DNA from: Prevotella sp.
Lineage (GTDB): Bacteria; Bacteroidota; Bacteroidia; Bacteroidales; Bacteroidaceae
Length of the DNA: 46,002 bases
Direction of reading: 5' to 3'
NCBI GenBank assembly: GCA_022511075.1
Contig: JAFLSE010000020.1
Span: 1 to 46,002 of the forward strand
Part shown: in pieces, positions 27,220 to 35,812 of the stretch
How positions within the stretch are numbered: position 1 is the stretch's first letter
Layout of the letters: every line of letters begins with the position of its first letter
Notes under the pieces: generated by a model
The model's input: only the letters and a program-made list of their open reading frames with translations
What the model was told of the DNA's origin: nothing
Database searches by the model: none
Program-made: the position numbers and the translations under genes

Positions 27220-27783
27220 TTAGAACTTTATTTCGGGAGCCTTTTCCACGATGGCACGCTCAGCCTGCGGCACTTCGAACATTGGCTCTTTGTGGAAGCC
27301 GAACATACCTGCAAAAATATTCGACGGGAATGTCTGTACAGCGTTGTTCAGTTCCTTTGTCGTTGAATTGAAGAAACGGCGTACGGCTGCCAATTTGTTC
27401 TCAATATCCGAAATCTCGTTTTGTAGTTGCAGGAAGTTCTGGTTTGCCTTCAGGTCAGGATAAGCCTCAAGCTGTATGCGCAGACCAGCAAGTGCGTTGC
27501 TCACTTGGTTGTCGGCAGCAATCTTGTCGTTTATGGTCGTTGCCCCCATAGCAGCCGAACGGGCTTCCGTAATTTTCGTCAGCAGTTCCTTTTCGTGCTC
27601 GGCATATCCCTTTACCGTAGCCACGAGTTGCGGAATTAGATCGTAACGCTGTTTCAGTTGCACGTCTATGTTTGCAAATGCGTTTTCTCTGTTATTGCGC
27701 AGTTTCACGAGATTGTTATAGATGCTTATGCACCAAATTAAGATAATTGCCACAACGGCAATGATAATGAGTGTTGTTGTCAT
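27220..27783 (-). CDS. lemA: LemA family protein
   Basis: A 187-residue protein with one N-terminal membrane helix (LIIIAVVAIILIWCISIYN) and the LemA helical-bundle domain: NLVKLRNNRENAFANIDVQLKQRYDLIPQLVATVKGYAEHE is characteristic. LemA proteins are anchored with most of the chain outside the cytoplasm and are nearly always encoded beside an HtpX-like protease, as here. The biochemical role is not established. Confidence 0.95.
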   Translation of the reverse strand: MTTTLIIIAVVAIILIWCISIYNNLVKLRNNRENAFANIDVQLKQRYDLIPQLVATVKGYAEHEKELLTKITEARSAAMGATTINDKIAADNQVSNALAGLRIQLEAYPDLKANQNFLQLQNEISDIENKLAAVRRFFNSTTKELNNAVQTFPSNIFAGMFGFHKEPMFEVPQAERAIVEKAPEIKF

Positions 27784-27814
27784 AGTTTTATTGTTTTATT
27801 TATGATTTTTGATG

Positions 27815-27822
27815 CAAAAATA
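27815..27822 (-). promoter_or_regulatory. Probable lemA promoter, -7 box
   Basis: TATTTTTG on the minus strand, 31 bases before the lemA ATG. The -33 position (GTTA) fits poorly, so support is moderate. A second minus-strand promoter much further upstream (28180-28211) has better boxes. Confidence 0.4.
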
Positions 27823-28039
27823 ATGCCAAAATTTAATATGGCATAACTTTTTAGCATTTTTTAGAATACATAAGTGTTTATTTTCCTGTATACCTTATTT
27901 CATACCCTCGGTATTTTAATTGTATTGTTACCCAAAAGATATATATCCAGAAAAGAACATGTACATAGGTAAAAAAGGAACGTAACATTAGTGCGAAAGG
28001 AAAGACATGTATATGTCTTTGTTTTTTGGCGGACGTGCG

Positions 28040-28107
28040 AATATCTTGCAGCGTACGGTGCAAGATATTATGGCGTTCGGTGAAAAGTCTTGCAGCGGCC
28101 GCTGCAA
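28040..28107. promoter_or_regulatory. Pair of 18-bp palindromes upstream of the LacI-type gene
   Basis: TTGCAGCGTACGGTGCAA (28046-28063, embedded in 11-base inverted arms 28040-28050/28059-28069) and TTGCAGCGGCCGCTGCAA (28090-28107, perfect) agree at 15 of 18 positions. Their centres are 44 bases apart, about four helical turns. They lie about 200 bases before a LacI-family regulator, whose relatives bind such palindromes as dimers or looped tetramers, so operators are a good guess. Confidence 0.5.
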
Positions 28108-28153
28108 ACATATTTTCGGAAAGTTTGCTTATTTTATAATAAAAATGGAAGAA

Positions 28154-28176
28154 ACGTCACATAAGGTTTGTGACGT
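28154..28176. promoter_or_regulatory. Inverted repeat ACGTCACA-N7-TGTGACGT
   Basis: Eight-base arms (28154-28161, 28169-28176) around TAAGGTT, placed right at the expected start of the minus-strand promoter at 28180-28211. Either an operator or an RNA hairpin; no protein can be assigned. The sequence 27850-28250 otherwise holds no gene I can support. Confidence 0.4.
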
Positions 28177-28179
28177 CTG

Positions 28180-28211
28180 CAAAGATACAAAATATTTTTG
28201 GAAAATGCAAG
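28180..28211 (-). promoter_or_regulatory. Minus-strand promoter with no assigned gene
   Basis: CTTG (28208-28211) and TATCTTTG (28180-28187), 20-base spacer. It would start a transcript running through the palindromes toward lemA, 390 bases away, giving either a long lemA leader or a separate small RNA. Confidence 0.5.
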
Positions 28212-28227
28212 AGTTAGACAAAATAAA

Positions 28228-28259
28228 TTTGTACGTTTAAATAAAAAACGCTATCTTTG
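28228..28259 (+). promoter_or_regulatory. Promoter of the LacI-GH31-GH2 operon
   Basis: TTTG (28228-28231) and TATCTTTG (28252-28259), 20-base spacer, 41 bases before the ATG. Confidence 0.7.
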
Positions 28260-28300
28260 CAAAGACTTTTGGAAACTACCCTAATTGAGAACTTTTGGCT

Positions 28301-29323
28301 ATGGCACAACGGCGGACATCTTTGAAGGACTTGGCGCAAAGGCTCGGAGTGAGCATTGCGACGGTGAGCCGTGCACTGCACAACAGTCCGGAGATAGGAC
28401 AGGAGATGCAGAAGCGCGTGAAACAACTGGCGCAGGAAATGAACTACAGACCAAATCCTTTTGCACGCGGATTGAGGCAGGACGGACCGAAAGTGATTGG
28501 AGTGGTAGTGCCAAACCTGCTGACACACTACTATGCGGCAATGCTCGACGGCATAGAACGGGAAGCATCGGAGAACGGATATAGTGTGATAAGCGCAAAC
28601 AGCCATGAGGACTTTGAGACGGAGAGGCGCATAATAGATAATTTTGTGAATCTGCACGTTGGCGGAGTAATAGCATGCGTGACGCAAAACACAACGGACA
28701 CGGCACATTTCGAGGAACTTGAAAAGATGAACGTGCCGCTTGTGTTCCTCGGCAGAACGTGTCTGCACGATAAATTCTCGAGCGTGAAAGCCAATGACGA
28801 CGAGACAGCACAAATGGCTACACAACACCTGATAGACACGGGCAGCAGGAAGATTGCCTTCGTGGGTGGTCCTAACCACCTTGACATGGTGCAACGGCGC
28901 AAGCACGGTTATCTTGAGGCACTGCGCGACAACCATCTGCCGATAGACCGATTTATGGTGGCGTGCGACAAGATTGACTTCAACGTGGCGTGCAATGCAA
29001 CGGAAAAGCTATTGAGGCACGAAGAACGCCCCGATGCAATATTGGCTTTCAACGACATAATAACATTTGCTGCATACACCACAATAAAGCGAATGGGATT
29101 GCGAATACCAGAGGACGTGGCACTGATAGGCTTCTCTGACGACCCACACACGGAATATGTAACGCCGCGGCTGTCGGTGATAGTAGACCAGAGTGAAGAA
29201 ATGGGGCGCGCGTCGTGCCGTATGCTGTTCAAGCACATAGAGGGCGAAACGAACATACAAAAGATGATTGTTGCGCAACGGCTCGTGATAAGGGACACTT
29301 CAGCAAAGACTATGAAGAAATGA
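28301..29323 (+). CDS. LacI family transcriptional regulator
   Basis: A 340-residue regulator: N-terminal helix-turn-helix and hinge (TSLKDLAQRLGVSIATVSRA, then MNYRPNPFARGLR), followed by a periplasmic-binding-protein-like effector domain (KVIGVVVPNLLTHYYAAMLDGIE, KIAFVGGPNHLDMVQRR, PEDVALIGFSDDPHTEYVTP). Such proteins repress or activate sugar genes and respond to a sugar. It is the first gene of a plus-strand run (28 bases before GH31), so it probably controls that operon and itself, perhaps through the palindromes at 28046-28107. The in-frame TTG at 28295 is less likely than the ATG. Confidence 0.94.
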   Translation: MAQRRTSLKDLAQRLGVSIATVSRALHNSPEIGQEMQKRVKQLAQEMNYRPNPFARGLRQDGPKVIGVVVPNLLTHYYAAMLDGIEREASENGYSVISANSHEDFETERRIIDNFVNLHVGGVIACVTQNTTDTAHFEELEKMNVPLVFLGRTCLHDKFSSVKANDDETAQMATQHLIDTGSRKIAFVGGPNHLDMVQRRKHGYLEALRDNHLPIDRFMVACDKIDFNVACNATEKLLRHEERPDAILAFNDIITFAAYTTIKRMGLRIPEDVALIGFSDDPHTEYVTPRLSVIVDQSEEMGRASCRMLFKHIEGETNIQKMIVAQRLVIRDTSAKTMKK

Positions 29324-29351
29324 ACGGTTTTGTGATTAGGAAAGAAACAAA

Positions 29352-32309
29352 ATGAGAATAGGAATAACATTGCTTGCAGCATTGATGCTTTGCAGCATGC
29401 CAAACACAAAGGCGGCGAACTACAAGAAAACGGGAAATGCTGTAATAATAAACACCGACAACGGCGACGACGAGGCAAGGACGATACGCCTGCAAGTGAT
29501 TGGTGACAACATAATAAAAGTGGAGGCAACTCCCGAAAACGAGATACCCAAGAAGCGCAAAAGCCTGATAATTGTGGACGAAAAGGCTGCTGCAAACTGG
29601 AAAGTGGAGGAAAATGGTGATAATGTTACGGTGAAGGCAACGGGTGTGCAGGTTTGCGTGAACGTGAAGACGGGACGAATATGCTTCTATGACGGCACGG
29701 GCAAAAAACTGTTGCAGGAAACGGCAACGAAAGGAAAGACATTCAAGAAATTTGTATCTAACCAAACGGAACTGCCACCAAACTACCAACCGACATCGCC
29801 CGACGAAATAAACTGGGGAAAGAAAACGGAACTGAACAAAATTTCGCTTGCCGACCGCAGCGGATATACGTGGCACTTGCAATTCGACGGTGCAGAGGGC
29901 GAGGCTGTATATGGACTCGGACAGCACCAGTCGGAGGAAATGAACTACAAGGGAAAAAGCGAGGAGCTTTTCCAATACAACACCAAAGTGTCAGTGCCAT
30001 TCGTTATGTCAACGGCAGGCTATGGACTGCTTTGGGATTCTTATTCATACTGTCGCTGGGGCAATCCCGACGACTATCTGCAACTTGGTGAGGCGTTCAG
30101 TTTGTATGACAAGGAGGGTGTGAAAGGTGCGCTTACCGGCACATACACCGAGGCTAACGGCAAGCAGATTACAAGGCGTGAGGATTCGCTGTATTATGAA
30201 AATCTTGTGGAAATAGAAAAACTGCCAAAGGGTTTTAAGATGGCAGGCTCACGCGTGGTGTACGAAGGATTCATAGAAGCACCAGTATCGGCAGAATATG
30301 ACTTTATACTCTACTATTCGGGCTATATGAAAGTGTATATTGACGGACACAACGTAGTGCCCGAACGGTGGCGCACGGCGTGGAATCCCAATGCCTACAA
30401 GTTCAGCGCGGCACTGCTGAAAGGTCGCAAGACAAGGCTGCGCGTGGAGTGGCAGCCCAACGGCGGCGTGGCATATTGCGGACTGCGCACGGCAAAGCCT
30501 CGCACGGAAGAGGAAAGAAACAGAATATCCATTTGGAGCGAGATGACGAAGGATATGACTTTCTATTTCATTGCCGGCGAGAATATGGACAAGATAGTGA
30601 AGGGCTACCGCAGGTTGACAGGCAAGTCGCCGATTGTTCCTAAATGGTCGTTGGGCTTTTGGCAGAGCCGCGAACGATATAAGTCGCAGCAGGAAATAGA
30701 AGAGACGATGCAGGAGTTTCGCACTCGCGGTATTCCCTGCGATGTGATAGTGCAGGACTGGTTTTACTGGAAAGAGCCTGAATGGGGCAGTTTTGCTTTC
30801 GACCCTGAACGCTTCCCCAATCCGCAGGCTATGTACGACAAAGTACATTCGCTGCACGGCAGACTTATGATTTCGTGTTGGCCAAAATACTATTGGGGCA
30901 TTCCCAACTGCAATGAACTTGATGCCAACGGCTGGATATACAAGCAGGCGGTGAACGACTCCATACGCGACTGGGTAGGCAAGGGATATGTGAGCACGTT
31001 CTACGATGCGTACTCCGCAGGAGCAAGGAAGATGTTCTGGCGGCATATGGACGAAAACCTCTACAGCAAGTACGGCAAAGGTATGGACGCATGGTGGATG
31101 GATGCCTCGGAGCCAAACATCAAGGACTGCACGCCGATGAAATATCGCAAACTGCTCTGCGGACCAACGGCACTCGGCACTTCCGACGAATATTTCAATG
31201 CCTATTCTATACCCAATGCCGATGCCATATATAACGGGCAAAGGGCTATATCCGACAAACGAGTGTTCCTGCTCACCCGCTCTGGATTTGCCGGCGAACA
31301 GCGATACAGCACCGCAACGTGGAGCGGCGACATTGGCACACGATGGGAGGATATGCGTGCGCAGATGACGGCAGGCTTAAACTTTTCAATGTCGGGCATT
31401 CCGTTCTGGGGAATGGATCAAGGCGGCTTTTGCGTGGAAGACAGATATGTGGCAGCGCAAAAGCTATATGACAAGCAGAAGGTTGTGAACGACGACCTGC
31501 GCGAATGGCGAGAGTTGCAGGCACGTTGGAATCAGTTTGGATGCTTCGTTCCGTTATATCGTGCCCACGGACAGTTCCCGTTGCGCGAGGTGTGGAACAT
31601 AGCACCCGACAACGACCCTGCATACAAGACAATACTATACTACGATAAGCTGCGCTACAGAATGATGCCATACATATATTCAATGGCAGCATGGGTGCAC
31701 CGCCACGACTACACCATAATGCGAGGACTTGCAATGGACTTTGGCAACGACAAAAACGTGCACGACATAGGCAGCCAATGGATGTTTGGTCCTGCGCTTA
31801 TGGCTTGTCCCGTGGGTGAGTATAAGGCTCGTGAGCGCGAGGTGTATTTCCCCAAGCAATGCGGTTGGTACGACCTTTACACAGGCAAGCATATAGATGG
31901 AGGGCGCACGTTGTGCGTTGATGCACCCTTTGAGCGCATTCCTGTATTCGTTCGCGAGGGGGCGATTGTTCCGTTTGGTCCTGAAATGCAGTGGAGCGAC
32001 GAGAAGCCTGCGGAACTAATAAACCTATATGTATATGCAGGTGCCGACGGAAGTTTTGAGCTTTACGAGGACGAGGGCACAAACTACAATTATGAGAAAG
32101 GCAAATGGGCAACCATTGAGATTACATACAACGATGCCGAGCGTACCGTTACTTTTGGCAAGCGCAAAGGTTCGTTTGAGGGTATGCTGAAGGAGCGGCG
32201 CTTCAACGTGGTGCTTGTTGACAAGGACAATGCAAGACCGCTGAACCTCGACAATCCCGAAGGAACGATGATTCACTACGACGGAAAGGAAATAACAATA
32301 AAAATATAA
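29352..32309 (+). CDS. GH31 alpha-glycosidase with PA14 insert (alpha-xylosidase type)
   Basis: A 985-residue exported enzyme (signal peptide ending near TKAAN, residue 22). The N-terminal beta domain carries YGLGQHQSEEMNYKG and is interrupted by a PA14 domain at about residues 256-383 (YDFILYYSGYMKVYIDGHNV), the layout of bacterial alpha-xylosidases acting on xyloglucan oligosaccharides. The catalytic barrel has the nucleophile Asp584 in WWMDASEP and the acid/base Asp660 in TWSGDIG, both intact. Retaining cleavage of terminal alpha-xylosyl (or alpha-glucosyl) units is expected; the GH2 gene next door favours xyloglucan side chains. It probably acts in the periplasm. The C-terminus is the usual DUF5110-like beta domain. 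Confidence 0.92.
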   Translation: MRIGITLLAALMLCSMPNTKAANYKKTGNAVIINTDNGDDEARTIRLQVIGDNIIKVEATPENEIPKKRKSLIIVDEKAAANWKVEENGDNVTVKATGVQVCVNVKTGRICFYDGTGKKLLQETATKGKTFKKFVSNQTELPPNYQPTSPDEINWGKKTELNKISLADRSGYTWHLQFDGAEGEAVYGLGQHQSEEMNYKGKSEELFQYNTKVSVPFVMSTAGYGLLWDSYSYCRWGNPDDYLQLGEAFSLYDKEGVKGALTGTYTEANGKQITRREDSLYYENLVEIEKLPKGFKMAGSRVVYEGFIEAPVSAEYDFILYYSGYMKVYIDGHNVVPERWRTAWNPNAYKFSAALLKGRKTRLRVEWQPNGGVAYCGLRTAKPRTEEERNRISIWSEMTKDMTFYFIAGENMDKIVKGYRRLTGKSPIVPKWSLGFWQSRERYKSQQEIEETMQEFRTRGIPCDVIVQDWFYWKEPEWGSFAFDPERFPNPQAMYDKVHSLHGRLMISCWPKYYWGIPNCNELDANGWIYKQAVNDSIRDWVGKGYVSTFYDAYSAGARKMFWRHMDENLYSKYGKGMDAWWMDASEPNIKDCTPMKYRKLLCGPTALGTSDEYFNAYSIPNADAIYNGQRAISDKRVFLLTRSGFAGEQRYSTATWSGDIGTRWEDMRAQMTAGLNFSMSGIPFWGMDQGGFCVEDRYVAAQKLYDKQKVVNDDLREWRELQARWNQFGCFVPLYRAHGQFPLREVWNIAPDNDPAYKTILYYDKLRYRMMPYIYSMAAWVHRHDYTIMRGLAMDFGNDKNVHDIGSQWMFGPALMACPVGEYKAREREVYFPKQCGWYDLYTGKHIDGGRTLCVDAPFERIPVFVREGAIVPFGPEMQWSDEKPAELINLYVYAGADGSFELYEDEGTNYNYEKGKWATIEITYNDAERTVTFGKRKGSFEGMLKERRFNVVLVDKDNARPLNLDNPEGTMIHYDGKEITIKI

Positions 32310-32318
32310 CACAACTAA

Positions 32319-34811
32319 ATGAGAAAAAGAAGCATGATTTTGGGTGCCGTATTAGCTGCTTTCAGCCTTTCGGCATCGGCTGACGAGAGAGAACTGTTTG
32401 ACGAAGGGTGGAGATTCTCACGAAACGACTCCACATATATGTCGTGGTTTGGCTATGACGACCGCCAATGGCGGGTGCTCGACCTGCCGCACGACTGGGC
32501 AATAGAAGGCGACTTCACCGCAACAGCCCGGTCGGGAGCAAGCGGCGGCGCACTGCCAGGAGGCATAGGTTGGTATCGCAAGTATTTCACTATAGCAAAA
32601 GCTGACCGTGACAAGAAGTTCTTTATAGACTTCGACGGTGCATATATGAATTCGAAGGTGTGGATTAACGGTCATCAGCTCGGCAAGCGTCCATACGGCT
32701 ACAGCTCATTCCGCTACGACCTTACGCCGTATCTTGATTTCAAGGGCAAAAACGTGATTGCAGTGCGCGTGGACAATAGCGACCAGCCCAACAGCCGTTG
32801 GTACAGCGGTTGCGGAATATACCGCCACGTATATCTCGTGAAGACCGACCGTATGCACGTTTCCCACTGGGGCACGTGGGTGAACGCCGAGGTACAGCCT
32901 ACGGGAGCAGCCAAGTTTGCTATAGACGTAGAGGTGGACAACGAGACAGGCAAGGGGCAGCAGGTAACGATAGAAAACACGCTGCTCGACGCCGACAGCA
33001 AGACCGTAGGCTCGTCGAAGGGCGTGCTGAAGGTAGACATCGGTGCAACACGTGCCGTGAGCAGCCAGTATATAACGTTGCGCAACCCCGAACTTTGGTC
33101 TACCGAGCGCCCCTATATATATAAGGTGCGCACGCAAGTGAAAATAGGCAACAAGATAGTAGACGAATACTATACCAATACTGGTGTTCGCTCGTTTGAG
33201 TTTAATCCGCAAAAGGGTTTCTTCCTCAATGGCAAGAGTATGAAAATAAACGGTGTCTGCCAGCATCACGACATGGGCTGTCTTGGTGCGGCGGTGAATG
33301 AAGACGCGCTGTATCGCCAGTTGAAGATGTTGCGCGATATGGGTGCCAATGCCATACGTTGCTCACACAATCCGCCTGCACCCGAACTGCTCAATATGTG
33401 CGACACTATGGGACTAATAGTCATGGACGAGAGTTTCGACATGTGGCACCGACGCAAGACCAGGAACGACTATGCCCGTTTCTTCGACGAGTGGGCAGAG
33501 CGCGACCTTACAGACATGGTGCGCCGCGACCGCAATCACCCATCAATAATAATGTGGAGCATTGGCAATGAGGTGCTCGAGCAGTGGTCGTCAGCAGAAG
33601 CAGACAACCTCACAGTAGAACAGGCAAACATGATATTGAATGCAGGGCACGATGCGTCCACGCTTGCGCAGGATGGCGAGATGAGTGCCAACTCCATTCT
33701 GACGCGTAATCTTACAAACGTGATACGCCGTCTTGACAACACCCGTCCTATCACGGCAGGATGTAACGAGCCCGACCCAAAGAACCATCTTTTCAAGAGC
33801 GGTGCGCTCGACATCATCGGCTATAACTACCATCACCAGTGGGTGATGGACGTGCCGAATAATTTCCCCGGCAAGCCATTCATATTTACAGAGAGTGTAA
33901 GTGCATTGCAGACACGCGACTATTACACTATGCCGAGCGACTCGGTGCGTGTAGCTCCCCAAGAGTGGTGGATGCCGTATACCGACCCGTCATACAAATG
34001 TTCTGCCTACGACAATATGCACGCTCCGTGGAGCAGCACGCATGAAGAAACATGGGACGTAGTAAAGCACAACGATTTCGTCAGTGGTCAGTTCATCTGG
34101 ACTGGTTGGGACTATATAGGTGAGCCAACCCCTTATGGTTTCCCTGCACGCAGCAGCTATTTCGGCATAATAGACCTTGCAGGTATGCCGAAGGACATAT
34201 ATTATATGTATCAGGGCGAATGGACCAACAAGCAAGTGTGTCACTTGTTCCCTCACTGGAACTGGCTCGACGGACAGGAAATAGACATGTGGTGCTACTA
34301 TAACAATGCCGACGAGGTGGAGTTGTTTATTAACGGTCGTTCGCAGGGTGTACGCACAAAGGGAACACATGACTATCATACAATGTGGCGAGTAAAGTTT
34401 GAGAAGGGCGAGGCAAAGGTTGTTGCACGCAAAAACGGCAATGTTGTTGCCACCGATGCTCGCCGCACCGCAGGCAACCCTCACCACATACGCCTCACTG
34501 CCGACAAGACATCTCTTGCCGCCAATGGCAAGAATCTCTCATTCGTCAACGTTGACATTGTAGATGCCGACGGCAATGTGTGTCCGTGGGCAGAAAATCA
34601 AGTGTTCTTCGAACTCAGCGGTGCTGCCCGTCTTGATGGTGTTGACAATGGCAACCCTGCATCGCTTGAGCGTTTCAAGGACAACAAGCGCCGTGCCTTC
34701 TTCGGTCGATGCGTCGCCGTTGTCCGTTCTGCCAAATATCCCGGCAAAGCTGTATTGAAAGCACGTTCATACGGACTGCCCGATGCAGAGATTACGATAG
34801 ATGTAGAATGA
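32319..34811 (+). CDS. GH2 family beta-galactosidase-like enzyme
   Basis: An 830-residue exported enzyme (signal peptide ending near SASAD). Domains in order: sugar-binding jelly roll (LPHDWAIEGDF, GIGWYRKYF), immunoglobulin-like domain (about 185-290), TIM barrel (290-600), a DUF4982-type domain, and a C-terminal GH2 domain 5 (HIRLTADKTSLAANGKNL onward). Acid/base Glu418 is in WSIGNEV and nucleophile Glu525 in FIFTESVSA. The layout is typical of Bacteroidetes beta-galactosidases. It starts 10 bases after the GH31 stop. Together the pair could strip galactose and then xylose from xyloglucan oligosaccharides; other beta-linked substrates cannot be excluded. Confidence 0.92.
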   Translation: MRKRSMILGAVLAAFSLSASADERELFDEGWRFSRNDSTYMSWFGYDDRQWRVLDLPHDWAIEGDFTATARSGASGGALPGGIGWYRKYFTIAKADRDKKFFIDFDGAYMNSKVWINGHQLGKRPYGYSSFRYDLTPYLDFKGKNVIAVRVDNSDQPNSRWYSGCGIYRHVYLVKTDRMHVSHWGTWVNAEVQPTGAAKFAIDVEVDNETGKGQQVTIENTLLDADSKTVGSSKGVLKVDIGATRAVSSQYITLRNPELWSTERPYIYKVRTQVKIGNKIVDEYYTNTGVRSFEFNPQKGFFLNGKSMKINGVCQHHDMGCLGAAVNEDALYRQLKMLRDMGANAIRCSHNPPAPELLNMCDTMGLIVMDESFDMWHRRKTRNDYARFFDEWAERDLTDMVRRDRNHPSIIMWSIGNEVLEQWSSAEADNLTVEQANMILNAGHDASTLAQDGEMSANSILTRNLTNVIRRLDNTRPITAGCNEPDPKNHLFKSGALDIIGYNYHHQWVMDVPNNFPGKPFIFTESVSALQTRDYYTMPSDSVRVAPQEWWMPYTDPSYKCSAYDNMHAPWSSTHEETWDVVKHNDFVSGQFIWTGWDYIGEPTPYGFPARSSYFGIIDLAGMPKDIYYMYQGEWTNKQVCHLFPHWNWLDGQEIDMWCYYNNADEVELFINGRSQGVRTKGTHDYHTMWRVKFEKGEAKVVARKNGNVVATDARRTAGNPHHIRLTADKTSLAANGKNLSFVNVDIVDADGNVCPWAENQVFFELSGAARLDGVDNGNPASLERFKDNKRRAFFGRCVAVVRSAKYPGKAVLKARSYGLPDAEITIDVE

Positions 34812-34814
34812 GGT

Positions 34815-35732
34815 ATGAATAAATGGTTATTTTCCATCGCTATTGTGGCATTGTGCGCAAGCTGCACAAACAAGACAGAGAAGAAGGTAGAAATAGAAAC
34901 AAGCAAAAGCATCTATGCTTACCCTGGCGACCATGAAGCAGAATCGGTTGCAAACATTCAAGCCTATTTCGACTCTATCTGCAAAAACTGTGGTGCAGAA
35001 GTACTGATTCATAACGCGAACAGAGACGACTCGATTGAAGTGTGGAACGCAGTCAAGGAACTGGACAGGTATGTGAACCATCAGCGCAAATATTACCCCG
35101 TAGAGGAAATTAGAAAGGCCATCCAAAATATGGCGTTTGAGCAAGGCTACATTTATAGCCACAGCGGCGAAAAGACAAGCAGTGCTAACAGCGGCGAAAT
35201 ATTCCTGTTCCGTCTCATAGAGCAGGCGGCTCTGTATAGTCCGCAACTGGACTTTGTAACGACTTTCCATGCAGAAGGTGGCGAGGCCGGCATTCTGTAT
35301 TTCCCAGAATGGAGCGGCATGAACCCGCTATACTCCTTTTTGGTGTATAAGACAGAGCAAGGCTACAAGGTGTTGACTGTCGGAGAAAAGGGGATTGCAA
35401 AAATCAATAAGATATTCCACTTACTCGATAGGCAAGGACGGACATATTATCTGTGTTCCAACTACGACTCATCTATCTATTATAGGCAATACCTATACGG
35501 ATGGGATGGCAAAACCATGACATTTTTGTGCGAACTTGATGGCTTCGACGAATCGTGGTGGGACGAAGATGGCAATATGTATGAGGTAGTGTTCAATCCC
35601 AAGAAAATACGATGGGACTTTTGTACTTTAAAAAACGGAGTGTACCAGAAAGTGAAAGGTACGAAAAGTTTTGTCTTGTCACTTGATTGGGAAAACTCAA
35701 GAATTCACGAAGTGACAGAAGATGATGAGTGA
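34815..35732 (+). CDS. Lipoprotein of unknown function
   Basis: A 305-residue protein with a lipoprotein signal (IVALCASC, Cys17) and then a mixed alpha/beta chain with many Asp, Tyr and Trp (GWDGKTMTFLCELDGFDESW, DEDGNMYEVVFNPKKIRWDF). I do not recognise the family; no catalytic motif is apparent. The ATG is only three bases after the GH2 stop, so it belongs to the same transcript, but the content gives no sign of a sugar-binding role. No clear terminator follows. Confidence 0.8.
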   Translation: MNKWLFSIAIVALCASCTNKTEKKVEIETSKSIYAYPGDHEAESVANIQAYFDSICKNCGAEVLIHNANRDDSIEVWNAVKELDRYVNHQRKYYPVEEIRKAIQNMAFEQGYIYSHSGEKTSSANSGEIFLFRLIEQAALYSPQLDFVTTFHAEGGEAGILYFPEWSGMNPLYSFLVYKTEQGYKVLTVGEKGIAKINKIFHLLDRQGRTYYLCSNYDSSIYYRQYLYGWDGKTMTFLCELDGFDESWWDEDGNMYEVVFNPKKIRWDFCTLKNGVYQKVKGTKSFVLSLDWENSRIHEVTEDDE

Positions 35733-35801
35733 CTCCCCATGCACCACCGCCGCAAATCAAAAGTTTTTGCTGCTTTATGCTTTAATATGAAATAATTTTT
35801 G

Positions 35802-35809
35802 TATTTTTG
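35802..35809 (+). promoter_or_regulatory. Promoter -7 box before the structured leader RNA
   Basis: TATTTTTG; the -33 position (around 35779-35782) fits poorly. The predicted start near 35815 coincides with the first base of a perfect hairpin at 35813-35832. Confidence 0.5.
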
Positions 35810-35812
35810 CAC

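Noticed and set aside
27878..28240. Short frames on both strands (27878-28111 minus, 28007-28240 plus)
   Set aside because: Both run through palindromes, have no family features and no promoter at a suitable distance with a good start.
30249..31241. 330-codon open frame on the minus strand
   Set aside because: Antisense to the GH31 catalytic region, no recognisable domain.
28301..35732. A full polysaccharide utilisation locus
   Set aside because: No SusC or SusD homologue in the window, so it is described only as a glycan operon.
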